From positions 16,945 through 80,944 of the forward strand of contig JAETNY010000004.1 in assembly GCA_021771915.1 (NCBI GenBank): a stretch of DNA of 64,000 bases, read 5' to 3'. Position 1 is the first letter of the stretch, and each line of letters opens with the position of its first letter. Source of the DNA: Bacillota bacterium (GTDB lineage Bacteria; Bacillota; Dehalobacteriia; UBA4068; UBA4997). The notes under the pieces are model-generated. The model was not told the origin of the DNA. It saw only the letters and a list, made by a program, of their open reading frames with translations, and searched no databases. Of this stretch, positions 34,742 to 45,269 are shown in pieces. A program made the translations under genes and the position numbers.

Positions 34742-34776
34742 AAAAAGAAGTTGTCGGATATAAGACAACTCCTTTT
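34742..34776 (+). terminator. Terminator of the flavoprotein gene
   Basis: A stem of GTTGTC with GACAAC extended by A/T pairs, ending CCTTTT. Confidence 0.75.
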
Positions 34777-34781
34777 AGTGA

Positions 34782-34830
34782 AAATTAAATCAACCAGCTG
34801 CTAAGTAGCTGGTTGATTTAATTTTTATTT
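34782..34830. terminator. Bidirectional terminator between flavoprotein gene and rpsR
   Basis: A perfect 18-bp stem (34782-34799 with 34807-34824) has A-rich and T-rich flanks on both sides. It also terminates the rpsF-ssb-rpsR transcript on the minus strand. Confidence 0.9.
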
Positions 34831-34832
34831 AC

Positions 34833-35099
34833 TTATTCAGCGGTGTAGGGCAACAGAGCCACAATGCGGCTGCGCTTGATAGCGTCAGTCAGCATACGCT
34901 GATGCTTGGCACAGTTGCCGGAAACACGACGAGGCAAAATCTTGCCGCGTTCGGTGATATAGTTACGCAAGCGTGCGGTGTCTTTGTAATCAATATATTG
35001 TGCTTTATCAACACAGAAACGGCAGACACGACGACGGCTGCGGCGGCCACGGTTGCCGCGGAAGGGACGTCTTTCCTCCCTGGCTTTTTCTTCAGCCAT
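34833..35099 (-). CDS. rpsR: Ribosomal protein bS18
   Basis: This 88-residue protein has an Arg-rich N-terminal extension, then [18 protein letters not shown] and [19 protein letters not shown]. The three Cys residues suggest a zinc-binding form. It is the last gene of the conserved rpsF-ssb-rpsR operon. GGAGG lies upstream of the ATG. Confidence 0.96.
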   Translation of the reverse strand: MAEEKAREERRPFRGNRGRRSRRRVCRFCVDKAQYIDYKDTARLRNYITERGKILPRRVSGNCAKHQRMLTDAIKRSRIVALLPYTAE

Positions 35100-35149
35100 G
35101 AGTAATTCCTCCTTATATTATAGTCCTTTAGACTTTTTTTAATTTTTTG

Positions 35150-35623
35150 TTAAAATGGCAAATCATCGCTGGTTAAAGGCATATTATCCTCAAATGTTGC
35201 AGCGGCCACACTTGGGCTGGGCGGTTCATATGTGTTAGCACCGCGCGAACCGGCATTACCGCCATAACTGGAACTGCCGGTTTCATAGCTGTTGCCGCCC
35301 TCATTGCGAGAGGAAAGGAAACGAACATTATCAGCAATAACTTCAGTTACATAACGACGTTGGCCGTCATTGCCATCATAGGAACGTATTTGTAAACGGC
35401 CGTCCACTGCGGCTAACCGGCCTTTGGCCAGATACTGGGCGCAGTTTTCACCCTGTTTGTTCCAAACCACGATGTTAATAAAATCAGCTTCCCTGTTGCC
35501 GTCCTGATTGGTAAATGGTCTATCCACCGCCAGGGTGAAAGAGCAAACCGCATGGCCATTTGGCGTGAAACGCAACTCTGGGTCACGGGTTAATCTGCCA
35601 ATTAAAACAATTCGGTTCAACAT
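35150..35623 (-). CDS. ssb: Single-stranded DNA-binding protein
   Basis: This 157-residue protein has an OB-fold domain ([41 protein letters not shown]), a Gly/Ser-rich linker and the acidic tip DDLPF that recruits repair and replication partners. It lies between rpsF and rpsR, the usual Firmicutes arrangement. Confidence 0.96.
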   Translation of the reverse strand: MLNRIVLIGRLTRDPELRFTPNGHAVCSFTLAVDRPFTNQDGNREADFINIVVWNKQGENCAQYLAKGRLAAVDGRLQIRSYDGNDGQRRYVTEVIADNVRFLSSRNEGGNSYETGSSSYGGNAGSRGANTYEPPSPSVAAATFEDNMPLTSDDLPF

Positions 35624-35635
35624 AAAAATTCTCCT

Positions 35636-35923
35636 CTATTCAGGCAAACGAGTGACAAGATAACGCAGCACGCTGTCAGCAATTCGGAAATTGCGTTCCA
35701 GTTCCTGCGGCAATTCCGGCCCGGCCTTGAAAGTTACTAAAACATAGTAGCCTTCGCGAAGTTTTTCGATTTCATAAGCAAGCTTTCTCTTGCCCCAAAT
35801 ATCGGTTTTAACAACTTCGCCGCCATTTGCCTGAATTAATGCGTTGAACTTTTCCACCGCAGCAGTATATTCTTCCTCGCTCATATCTGGGCGCAGAATA
35901 TACAAAACCTCGTAATCACGCAT
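35636..35923 (-). CDS. rpsF: Ribosomal protein bS6
   Basis: This 95-residue protein starts RDYEVLYILRPDMSEEEYTA, with IWGKRKLAYEIEKLREGYYV and a final FRIADSVLRYLVTR. It is the first gene of the operon. GGGAGGTG precedes the ATG. The S6-S18 pair binds the 30S platform. Confidence 0.96.
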   Translation of the reverse strand: MRDYEVLYILRPDMSEEEYTAAVEKFNALIQANGGEVVKTDIWGKRKLAYEIEKLREGYYVLVTFKAGPELPQELERNFRIADSVLRYLVTRLPE

Positions 35924-35958
35924 TTCAGCACCTCCCTTCGGACATCTGGTCGCTATAT

Positions 35959-35986
35959 ATTATAGCGGCAGGGATTAAAATTCAAT
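35959..35986 (-). promoter_or_regulatory. Probable promoter of rpsF-ssb-rpsR
   Basis: On the minus strand, TATAAT (35964-35959) is preceded by ATTGAA/TTGAAT with a 15-16 bp spacer. Confidence 0.5.
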
Positions 35987-36078
35987 TCATGGTCTTATAA
36001 AAAACCATCTTTATAATTATAGCAGATGATTTCGGAAAAAACAAGCCCTAAAAACCAAAAATTCTCACAAAAAAATAC

Positions 36079-36127
36079 TTGCAAATAAAACGAATGTTCG
36101 TTATAATATTTATGGAACATTTGTTTG
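36079..36127 (+). promoter_or_regulatory. SOS-regulated promoter with two LexA-like boxes
   Basis: The promoter is TTGCAA (36079), a 17-bp spacer and TATAAT (36102). One box, CGAATGTTCG (36091-36100), lies in the spacer. A second, GGAACATTTGTTTG (36114-36127), lies downstream of the -10 and closely resembles the Gram-positive LexA box CGAACATATGTTCG. Binding by LexA would block the promoter. Confidence 0.75.
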
Positions 36128-36161
36128 TAATAATTGTTGGATTTTGTGCTGTGGGTGTGAG

Positions 36162-37439
36162 ATGATGATTGCTAAAAACAAAACATATCTATGCATTGAT
36201 TTGAAATCATTTTATGCTTCTGTTGAATGCGTGGAGCGAGGTCTTAATCCTATGACGACTAAGCTGGTGGTAGCAGACCCGGAGCGTGGCGAGAAAACTA
36301 TTTGTTTGGCTGTAAGTCCTGCTTTAAAAGCTTTGGGCGTATCGAACCGTTGTCGGGTTTTTGAAATACCGCCCAGTTTAGATTATATTATGGCGCCGCC
36401 ACGTATGCAGCTTTATATTAATTATGCGGCGGAGGTTTACGGTGTTTATTTGCAGTATATTGCCAAAGAGGATATCCATGTTTATTCAGTTGATGAAGCT
36501 TTTTTGGATATTACGCCTTATTTGCATACTTATGGTCTGACGGCACGGCAGTTGGCGCAGAAGCTGATGCAAAAGGTTTTGCAACGAACCGGGCTGCGAG
36601 CAACCTGTGGCATTGGTAGTAATTTATATCTGGCGAAGATTGCTCTGGATATCATGGCCAAGCATGCTTCTGATTTTATTGGTTGTCTTGATGAAAACAG
36701 CTATCAGGAGAAACTTTGGGAACACCGGCCATTGACAGATTTTTGGCGAATTGGTCGTGGTACGGCGCAGCGTCTGGCGCGTTATGGTATCAGTACCATG
36801 CGCCAGATTGCACAGGCTGACGAAATGTTGATTTATCGATTGTTTGGTATAGATGCAGAGTTGTTGATTGACCATGCCTGGGGCAGAGAGTCGACGACGA
36901 TTGCTGATATTAAGGCTTATCGTCCTAAAAGCAACTGCCTTGGCAGTGGTCAGGTTTTGATGCGTGATTATTCCTTTACAGAAGCAAAGTTAATCGTTAA
37001 GGAAATGATAGATACATTATGTCTTGAATTGGTGGATAAGGAAATGGTTACTTCCCATATCAGCATGTATGTGGGTTACAGCAATAGTTTACATGCTGCT
37101 GCGGCTAAAGGTAATGCCAATTTATCAATGCCTGCTAATTCTGATTTGGTTTTAATTCCGGCGGCTTTGGCTTTATTTGAACGGATTGTGGATGTCAGTC
37201 AGCCAGTGCGGCGTATCAATATCAGCTTTAATAATTTGCTGCCGGAGGGCAATCAGCAGTTAAATTTGTTTAATAATATTGATGCTGTGCTGCAAAAAGA
37301 GCGAGTTGTGCAGCGTACTGTTTTGCACATCAAACAAAAATATGGCCGAAATAAGATTTTAAGAGGAATGAATTTTGCGCCTGGCGCTACCGGGAGAGAA
37401 CGTAATCAGCAGATTGGAGGACATAAGAGTGGTGAATAA
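36162..37439 (+). CDS. Y-family DNA polymerase (UvrX/ImpB type)
   Basis: The protein has about 425 residues. It has the catalytic core YLCIDLKSFYASVECVERGL with the first Asp, and VYSVDEAFLDITPY with the Asp-Glu pair. A helix-hairpin-helix part follows (DFWRIGRGTAQRLARYGI), then a little-finger domain. It is of the SOS-induced UvrX/UmuC-like group, which performs error-prone translesion synthesis. The start is set at the ATG at 36162. Its promoter carries LexA-like boxes. The 3' end overlaps a YolD-like gene by 11 nt, the usual partner of these polymerases in Firmicutes. Confidence 0.92.
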   Translation: MMIAKNKTYLCIDLKSFYASVECVERGLNPMTTKLVVADPERGEKTICLAVSPALKALGVSNRCRVFEIPPSLDYIMAPPRMQLYINYAAEVYGVYLQYIAKEDIHVYSVDEAFLDITPYLHTYGLTARQLAQKLMQKVLQRTGLRATCGIGSNLYLAKIALDIMAKHASDFIGCLDENSYQEKLWEHRPLTDFWRIGRGTAQRLARYGISTMRQIAQADEMLIYRLFGIDAELLIDHAWGRESTTIADIKAYRPKSNCLGSGQVLMRDYSFTEAKLIVKEMIDTLCLELVDKEMVTSHISMYVGYSNSLHAAAAKGNANLSMPANSDLVLIPAALALFERIVDVSQPVRRINISFNNLLPEGNQQLNLFNNIDAVLQKERVVQRTVLHIKQKYGRNKILRGMNFAPGATGRERNQQIGGHKSGE

Positions 37440-37782
37440 GCCAAAAAACTCAATGTCACCAGCAGAAAGAGCCAAGCAATTTATGCCTTTTGCGGCTGTT
37501 AAGGGACTTAATGCAGCGTTGCGTCGCAAAGAACAGGAAATGGGTTTGGTTTCGCCCAAGCTTTTGGCTGATGAGGCTGCGGCGGAATTGGACGCTAAAC
37601 TGCGGCAGTTGCAAAAGGGCAGTCTTGTTGCAGTGACATATTTTGTCAACGGTCAATATTTGCAAAATAGCGGTCAGATACTGGTTTTGGATAAGATACA
37701 TCGCTGCTTATTACTGTCTGGCGTTAGACCGTTGCAAATAGCTTTTGACGATATCATAGATATAAAATCAGCGATAGATTAA
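37429..37782 (+). CDS. YolD-like protein
   Basis: This protein of about 117 residues has the YolD pattern RAKQFMPFAAVKGLNAALRRK near the N-terminus and a C-terminal beta part (GQILVLDKIHRCLLLSG, then IAFDDIIDI). The start is the GTG at 37429, 9 nt after GGAGG, inside the end of the polymerase gene. YolD proteins are thought to act as UmuD-like partners of Y-family polymerases in Gram-positives. Its stop overlaps by 4 nt the stop of the convergent SLH protein gene. Confidence 0.85.
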   Translation: MVNKPKNSMSPAERAKQFMPFAAVKGLNAALRRKEQEMGLVSPKLLADEAAAELDAKLRQLQKGSLVAVTYFVNGQYLQNSGQILVLDKIHRCLLLSGVRPLQIAFDDIIDIKSAID

Positions 37783-40700
37783 TGTTGTGTGGGATAAATT
37801 TCCAGCCAGATTTCAGTATCATTTTCAATGATATAAGTATGCGTGTGGACAGCTTCCAGCAAATCTGCATAAAACCAGGCATTTTCAGGATTATCAGGCC
37901 AATTTTGATATATTGCAAGTTTGGTTATATCTGCCTGGCGGTTAAGCATATTGTTTAATATACTGACAGCCTCCGCCCGGTTGATTGGCTGGTTGGGAGC
38001 AAAGCTATTATCGGGATAGCCCTTAATCCAACCATGCATGGCTGCCTGCTTGATATAAGTTTCAGCCCAATGGTTGGCAATATCATAAAAATTGCTTGTT
38101 GGTATATTTGATGAATAATTATTGCCTAAATTTGAGTTTGGACTGTTTAAATTATTAAAACGTATTAACATTGTGATAAATTCAGCACGCGTTAGATTTT
38201 GATTAGGTCGCAGGGTTCCGTCTGCATAGCCCTGTATCAGTCCATTTTGTTGTAATATAGCCAATTCTGTATAATACCAGGCGTTTGTCTGCACGTCTTC
38301 TGCTATGCAATAAAGTGGCTCCGTTTTGGCCGGCTCCGGCAGCAAGCGATAAAGCATCACAACTGCTTCGGCGCGCGTAACATAATTTAGCGGCTTGATA
38401 GTGTTATCTTGGTAGCCTTGAATATATGCTTTGTGTATTAGGTTAGAAACCAGAATTTCAGGTTGTGCTATTTCGACAATATCTTCATTGTCAGAGTTAT
38501 CGTTGGGAGAATTTATAACAGGCTTTTCTGAGGGAGGTGGAAGTTGCCATACTGCATATAGCGTTTGGCTTGGCTGATTTTGGGTTAAATGTAATTTATC
38601 GCCAGCCTGATAATCGCTTTGCAGGGCTTTGGGGTTTAGTGACCAGCCTGCAAAAATATAACCAGGACGCTGTGGTTGTTCCGCCGTAATTTCAAAGATA
38701 TGGCTGGTCGCAGAACTGTATTGAACCTGCTCGGCTGGTGTGTTATTGCCGCCGTTGCTGTCATAGTACAGTCCATAGGCTGTTTGTGGTAAATCCAACG
38801 GCGGTTTTGGTTCGACAATTGGTGGTTTGTCCGGATTGGCAGGGTTAAACTGCCAAACAGCATAAAGTGTAAGTTTAGGTTTCTTGCTGCGCAGGATAAT
38901 AATATCCTGGGGTTGATAAACTGGGTTTAAGGCATTTTGCTGTTTTGCCCAACCTAAAAAACGATAATTTGGACGTATGGGCGTTTCTTTGGGAATAACG
39001 AAAAGAAAGGTTTGGTCATAACTGGAAGCTGTTTGCGGAAATGGTGCATATTGACCACCGTTGGAGTTAAAGATTAAGCTATAATTATAAATGGGCGGAA
39101 TTTCTGGTTCTGGTGTATAAACGACCGGAAAACATGGCAGGTTTTGGTTATTTTTGCGCCAAATATTGGCTTTATGGTCATAAATCAGTTCAATATTTTG
39201 TTCGGCGTTGACATTTGCAGCTAATTTATGTGCGCCATAGCTGACTTGATAAGCGTTAATATATGGTTGTGATTTGAATGTAAGCTGGCAGGTATAACAA
39301 TTTTGTTCATTAATCTGCACAGGGCCGATTTGTAAGCCATCGGACATAATACCATATGTTATTGGATAATGTTCACGATGTTTATGTTCTGTTTCTATAC
39401 ATTTAACAGTAACCAGAAATGGGGTTTCCAAAATTTGCATTAAATCTGTGGTTGTGGGCTGACTGGGGGTAATGCAGGAAATATTAAAACTGGGCGCTGT
39501 AAAATCTGGTTGTAGTATCCATTTGGCATATTCTTCAACATAAAGCAAACTGAAACTTTGCGGTTGTTGACTGGTGCTGGCAATTTGGTGGCCGTTTAGC
39601 TGTTCATTATAGGCCTTTAAATATAAATCTGGTTTAACGCTGAAACAGGCAATAAAATGACCGTTAGTAGTTTGTGTAATATCATAGCTATAACTTTCTG
39701 ACAGCAACGGCCAGCTGATAGTTTCATGACCGCTGGCTGAATTGGTGCAGATAAGTTTTACGGCCTGATTGCCTAAAAGCTGTTGTAAATCTGACAATGT
39801 TGGCGCTTGTGGTTGGTTGCGTTGCCAAACAGCATATAGAATTAAATGTTTTTTATTGGTAAACATGGTTTGGCCCGGCAGACAATCCGGTTTTTCGGCA
39901 TATGGCGTAAAGGCCCAGCCCAAAAAGGTGTAATTGAGGCGCTCTGGCTTTTCTGTTGCCAGTTTAAATAAACAGTTAGCATTATTACCATAAGCAATTT
40001 GCATAATCGGTGGATTTTGGCCGCCATTGGCGTCATAAATCAGCGTATATTTAACTGAATCGGTCGTTGATGCTGGAAGCCAGACGGCAAAAAGTGTATT
40101 GTCAGTATTGTTTGTCAAAAAGTCGTCGCCGGGTTGATATTCTGCATACGCATCGTCCGCAATTATGTTCCAGCCTAAAAATACATAGCCATCGCGTTGC
40201 GGTTTTTGGTCGGAAATTTTGAATGTATAAGTTGAGGCCGTGGAATAGACCAGCTGGGTTTGTGGTGCATTGCTGCCGCCGTTAGCTTGGTAGGTTAAGA
40301 TGTAAAGTTGCTCAGGTTCTGGTGTAATTTGTTGTTGCCAAACGGCGTAAAGTGAAAGTTCTTTAGTTATTATGGTTAGTTCGGTGTTAGGCCTAAAATC
40401 TGGCGTGATAGCATGTGGATTTTGGCTCCAGCCTAAAAAAATATAGCCGGGACGTTGGGGTGTTTGCGCTGGAATGGTGAAAGTATAGTATTGTTCATGA
40501 GTTCGGGCGATTTGTGCAGGCGGTGCGTCACTGCCGCCATTTGCATCAAAATACAGGCTGTAAATAAATTGAGGCTGTTCCTGCCAAACAGCATAAAGCA
40601 TAGTAAAGGTTTTTACGGTTTGTATCTTCTCTCCAGGCTGATATTCAGGTCGTTCAGCGTTTGGTGATTTGGCCCAACCCAGAAAAATATAACCTGACCG

Positions 40701-41402
40701 TTGAGGAATTTTATCAGATAGTTGAAAAATACAGCCGCTGATGCCTGATTCAATGCTTTGGACGGCTGGTATATTTTCCGCATCATCGGCATTGTAAACC
40801 AGCGTATAAACTAATTTGGGTTGTTCCTGCCAAACGGCATAAAGAATATTTTGTTTATTAATAGTACTGAAAATATCGCCGGAAAAATATTCTGCCTCGG
40901 TGGCATCTGGGGTAAGACTCCAGCCAATAAAATCAAACCCGGGGCGATTTGGCTCTGAATCTGTGATTATGAATTGACAAAACAATACACCGTCAGGAGC
41001 AGTTTGGGCTGTAGGCGGATTGCTGCCACCATTAACATCATAAAACAGAATAAAAGTGGACTGTTCCGGACGCCATACAGCATATAATGCAAATACTTCG
41101 GCATTGGTTCTTAGATAGTCACCCGGTTGGTACTCTGCAATTTCAGCGTCTGGCTTGTGAGCCCAGCCAAAGAATGTATAGCCTGTGCGTTTGGGAATAT
41201 CTCGTGGAATAATAAATTCTTGCATGTTTGTAAGCTGTTCTGTAAATATAATATCACTGCCATCATTGATATATAAAATTAAATGTTGAGTAGTCAGGGG
41301 GGAATCTGGCAGTGGGATAAGTTCCGCAGCGGCATGGTTGGTAAAAAGAAAAATCTGCGTTGAGAGAACGCAGATAAATAGGAATGAGCGGAGTTGTTTC
41401 AT
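37779..41402 (-). CDS. Large secreted surface protein with InlB B-repeats and three SLH domains
   Basis: The protein has 1,207 residues. A signal peptide (residues 1-27) is followed by six InlB B-type (Listeria-Bacteroides) repeats of about 75 residues starting near 40, 116, 198, 280, 366 and 450. Each holds a Y-D-x-NGG-x-x-x-P strand, a PxRxGYxFxGW turn and a final LYAVW. A central region (about 535-755) contains two copies of a roughly 100-residue domain of unknown type. Two more B-repeats follow (near 775 and 875). Three SLH domains end the protein (near 985, 1050 and 1120; AYIQGYQDNTIKP, LIQGYADGTLRP, WIKGYPDNSFAP). The SLH domains anchor it to the cell wall or S-layer. B-repeats often serve in adhesion. 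A large expressed surface protein is likely, given the strong promoter at 41518-41546. Confidence 0.9.
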   Translation of the reverse strand: MKQLRSFLFICVLSTQIFLFTNHAAAELIPLPDSPLTTQHLILYINDGSDIIFTEQLTNMQEFIIPRDIPKRTGYTFFGWAHKPDAEIAEYQPGDYLRTNAEVFALYAVWRPEQSTFILFYDVNGGSNPPTAQTAPDGVLFCQFIITDSEPNRPGFDFIGWSLTPDATEAEYFSGDIFSTINKQNILYAVWQEQPKLVYTLVYNADDAENIPAVQSIESGISGCIFQLSDKIPQRSGYIFLGWAKSPNAERPEYQPGEKIQTVKTFTMLYAVWQEQPQFIYSLYFDANGGSDAPPAQIARTHEQYYTFTIPAQTPQRPGYIFLGWSQNPHAITPDFRPNTELTIITKELSLYAVWQQQITPEPEQLYILTYQANGGSNAPQTQLVYSTASTYTFKISDQKPQRDGYVFLGWNIIADDAYAEYQPGDDFLTNNTDNTLFAVWLPASTTDSVKYTLIYDANGGQNPPIMQIAYGNNANCLFKLATEKPERLNYTFLGWAFTPYAEKPDCLPGQTMFTNKKHLILYAVWQRNQPQAPTLSDLQQLLGNQAVKLICTNSASGHETISWPLLSESYSYDITQTTNGHFIACFSVKPDLYLKAYNEQLNGHQIASTSQQPQSFSLLYVEEYAKWILQPDFTAPSFNISCITPSQPTTTDLMQILETPFLVTVKCIETEHKHREHYPITYGIMSDGLQIGPVQINEQNCYTCQLTFKSQPYINAYQVSYGAHKLAANVNAEQNIELIYDHKANIWRKNNQNLPCFPVVYTPEPEIPPIYNYSLIFNSNGGQYAPFPQTASSYDQTFLFVIPKETPIRPNYRFLGWAKQQNALNPVYQPQDIIILRSKKPKLTLYAVWQFNPANPDKPPIVEPKPPLDLPQTAYGLYYDSNGGNNTPAEQVQYSSATSHIFEITAEQPQRPGYIFAGWSLNPKALQSDYQAGDKLHLTQNQPSQTLYAVWQLPPPSEKPVINSPNDNSDNEDIVEIAQPEILVSNLIHKAYIQGYQDNTIKPLNYVTRAEAVVMLYRLLPEPAKTEPLYCIAEDVQTNAWYYTELAILQQNGLIQGYADGTLRPNQNLTRAEFITMLIRFNNLNSPNSNLGNNYSSNIPTSNFYDIANHWAETYIKQAAMHGWIKGYPDNSFAPNQPINRAEAVSILNNMLNRQADITKLAIYQNWPDNPENAWFYADLLEAVHTHTYIIENDTEIWLEIYPTQH

Positions 41403-41517
41403 TATTTTTTTCCTCTATACTAATTTTTTAGATTAATTCGTTAAAATTTTCATTTTAAAATAGTTTGTTGTGTGATTTTGCATAGGCTATTTATTAATAA
41501 AATGTCTAATTTTATCT

Positions 41518-41546
41518 ATTATAATATATTTTTTGTACATCTGCAA
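41518..41546 (-). promoter_or_regulatory. Sigma-A promoter of the InlB-repeat/SLH gene
   Basis: On the minus strand, TTGCAG (41546-41541), a 17-bp spacer and TATAAT (41523-41518). The leader to the start codon is about 110 nt and AT-rich. Confidence 0.65.
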
Positions 41547-41610
41547 GTATTTTGGCGATTTTTAGCATTGGTGGTTTAAAAAATTTTTCAGCAAATTTAT
41601 AAAATAAATA

Positions 41611-41639
41611 TTTACTTAAGGCAAAAAAAAGTGTATAAT
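41611..41639 (+). promoter_or_regulatory. Sigma-A promoter of gdhA
   Basis: TTTACT (41611-41616), a 17-bp spacer and TATAAT (41634-41639). It is divergent from the SLH promoter. The rest of the 41403-41711 gap is AT-rich, with no gene seen. Confidence 0.6.
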
Positions 41640-41651
41640 TATAAGATGTAA

Positions 41652-43046
<1,395 letters not shown>

Positions 43047-43050
43047 TTTG

Positions 43051-43088
43051 ATAATAAAAAGGCGCTTTGTAAAGCGCCTTTTTATTAT
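43051..43088. terminator. Bidirectional terminator after gdhA
   Basis: The left arm AATAAAAAGGCGCTTT and its complement surround a short loop. A-rich and T-rich tracts lie on either side. It also lies at the 3' end of the convergent SLH gene. Confidence 0.9.
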
Positions 43089-44812
43089 CTATTTTTGTTG
43101 CTTAAATTACGATAAAGTAGGGTAACAATTTGACCGCGTGTACAGGTCTGTTGCGGTTCAAATGTGGTGGGCGTAGTGCCTGTAGTAATATTTTGTTCCA
43201 CTGCCCAGGCAACGGCTAGATTATAGGCTGTATTAACAGGAACGTCCGCAAAGTTGGAAACTGTTTCCGGGGTTGGGCTGCCTGCGGCCAGCCACATATA
43301 GTTGACTGTCATGGCGCGAGTGCATGGTGTGTCACCAGCAAAGCGGTTGCCGGCAACTATACCGTTTTCCACTGCCCAAAGCGCGGCATCATAATAGTAG
43401 TCACTTTTTTGCAAATCGCGAAAAGGATTGGGTATAGATGATTGAGGACTACCATAAGCACGCCAGAGTAGGGTAATAATTTGGGCTTTGTTACAGGTGT
43501 TATCCGGTTCAAAGCTGGTATCTGACGCTCCTTTTGTTATTCCTTTGGTTACTGCCCAAGCCACAGGTTGGGCAAAATAATCACTGCTTTGCACGTCAAG
43601 AAATGGTGTTTCAGTATATTCCGGTTGGATTGGCTCTGGATTTGGTTGGTCGGTTTGCGGTATCGCGGTATCAAATTCTCCAAGATTAAAAAATTCTACA
43701 TCATAAGTTAAGGTAACTTTGCGCCCGTCAAGATATTGCAGGCCGCTGATGCTGATATTGTAGCTGCCCAGATATTCAGAAATATCATTTGGACGAAAAA
43801 TAATGCAGTTGTTCATGCTATCTTTGGCTGTTTCAATCACATCTACATTAAAATACTTACCACTGTCAGCAGCTTTATAGTTATCACCAGCAAAATGCCA
43901 TTTCTCACCGTCCATTGCGCGCGTTACATTTATATGTATAGCATAAATATCCGGAGTTTTAAATTTATCTGGATTTAAAATTATACTCCAAGGCGTATCA
44001 GCGCTAAAAATGTCGCTGGGGAAATTGCCTGAGGACGGCCAGGCAATATAATCATAGTTATAAGCAGCATTGTTGGTTGTTTCCTGACCCAAAGCAGGGT
44101 TAAGCAACCAACGACGATGCATAACTGTAGCTATATTTTCGGATTGAAAATCGGCAATCATTGCGTCTGGCCAGTCAGTAAACTGGTCAGCGCTATTTTT
44201 ATCCAGTGTGACCGTTGGCAGACTGACAATTTGCCGCAGAGCATTCAGACGCGTTAAAGCTGCCTGCCAGGCATTGTTCTGATTTACAAAATCTTCAGCT
44301 GAAAAATCAAACTTGGGCGCTGCGGCCAGAATCTGCCGAATTTGTCCCTGACTTAACTTGCTAACGACTTGACAGCCGCTTCCCTTATGTAATACTTCAT
44401 CAAGGTTAGGGGTTATGGTCTGTCCATTCTGATTTTGCTCGCTTGTATTTACATCGTCAGTATTTACTGCCTGCGGATTGGAACGTCGCCAGGCGGCAAT
44501 CTGATATTCAGAAACAGCCGGCTGCATACGTAATTTAATAGTTTTGCCACATGATTTGCAGGTATAAGTATATTCTCCCTCATTAGTCAAACTGGGAATA
44601 ACAGTAATACGTCCGTCCCAATAATGTTGCCCCTCCGGGCGATTTGGGCAGTCGTTCGGCCCCAAATCCTGAATAAAAAGTTCATCAATGCTATATGCAC
44701 GATTATATTCTGGCTGTTCGTCAGCCCAGACCGGATTGATGTTAAAACAGAATAGACTGCTTAAAACCAGCAGCCAGGCAATTATTTGTAGATTAAAAAA
44801 ATTTTTTTTCAT
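43085..44812 (-). CDS. SLH-domain surface protein with CAP-like domain
   Basis: The protein has about 575 residues. The start is the ATG at 44812, after GAGGAG. The signal peptide is residues 1-30 (IIAWLLVLSSLFCF, ending VWA). A zinc-ribbon-like segment follows (HYWDGRITVIPSLTNEGEYT, then YTCKSCG), then a region (about 165-320) with ALTRLNALRQIVSLPTV, MHRRWLLNP and YIAWPSSGNFP that recalls the CAP/SCP-type domains of clostridial surface proteins. Three SLH domains end the protein (near 415, 470 and 530; VTKGITKGASDTSFEPDN, VENGIVAGNRF, VEQNITTGTTPTTFEPQ). It is wall- or S-layer-anchored. Catalytic residues of the CAP domain could not be confirmed. Confidence 0.85.
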   Translation of the reverse strand: MKKNFFNLQIIAWLLVLSSLFCFNINPVWADEQPEYNRAYSIDELFIQDLGPNDCPNRPEGQHYWDGRITVIPSLTNEGEYTYTCKSCGKTIKLRMQPAVSEYQIAAWRRSNPQAVNTDDVNTSEQNQNGQTITPNLDEVLHKGSGCQVVSKLSQGQIRQILAAAPKFDFSAEDFVNQNNAWQAALTRLNALRQIVSLPTVTLDKNSADQFTDWPDAMIADFQSENIATVMHRRWLLNPALGQETTNNAAYNYDYIAWPSSGNFPSDIFSADTPWSIILNPDKFKTPDIYAIHINVTRAMDGEKWHFAGDNYKAADSGKYFNVDVIETAKDSMNNCIIFRPNDISEYLGSYNISISGLQYLDGRKVTLTYDVEFFNLGEFDTAIPQTDQPNPEPIQPEYTETPFLDVQSSDYFAQPVAWAVTKGITKGASDTSFEPDNTCNKAQIITLLWRAYGSPQSSIPNPFRDLQKSDYYYDAALWAVENGIVAGNRFAGDTPCTRAMTVNYMWLAAGSPTPETVSNFADVPVNTAYNLAVAWAVEQNITTGTTPTTFEPQQTCTRGQIVTLLYRNLSNKNR

Positions 44813-45026
44813 TTTGCGGCTCCTCAACTTAATTTTTTTGGTTAAAACACAACTATAATCATAGATTAGCACGAAAAAAAGTATATGTCAACACTTTTGT
44901 GCAACTTTATGCATTTTAATTAAATACTTCGTTTCAGAAGTTACCATGACTGAGCAATGAGCATAAGAAATATCTTTATATTGATATGGTATAGTATAGT
45001 GGGGTGCAGCACAAAGCCGAATAAAA

Positions 45027-45054
45027 CAAAAGCTGTCAAAATAAGACAGCTTTT
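45027..45054 (-). terminator. Terminator downstream of tRNA-Gly
   Basis: The stem is AAAGCTGTC with GACAGCTTT. On the minus strand the outgoing arm is followed by TTTTGTTTT. Confidence 0.8.
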
Positions 45055-45068
45055 GGTAATTATCAATA

Positions 45069-45142
45069 TGGAGCGAGTGAAGGGAATCGAACCCTCGCTA
45101 AAAGCTTGGGAAGCTCTTGTTCTGCCATTAAACTACACTCGC
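45069..45142 (-). tRNA. tRNA-Gly (anticodon CCC)
   Basis: The minus strand folds into a cloverleaf. The acceptor is GCGAGTG/CACTCGC and the anticodon stem AGAGC/GCTTT has loop TTCCCAA (anticodon CCC). The T-arm is AGGG-TTCGATT-CCCT, and the discriminator is followed by an encoded CCA (45069-45071). It is 71 nt long without CCA and reads GGG codons. Confidence 0.95.
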
Positions 45143-45224
45143 ACGGTGTTTGTATATTATATCACTTTGGCGAGAGTTTGTAAAGGGTTTTTTGCTAAGT
45201 TTTGGTTGTAAATTTTAATATAGA

Positions 45225-45258
45225 GGGTAGGGGCTGCTATTGCAAGCCGCCCCTACCC
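45225..45258 (-). terminator. Terminator of the ammonium transporter gene
   Basis: GGGTAGGGGC (45225-45234) and GCCCCTACCC (45249-45258) form a perfect 10-bp GC-rich stem just beyond the stop codon at 45270. The T-run on the minus strand is short. Confidence 0.7.
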
Positions 45259-45269
45259 AGTTAGAGAAA

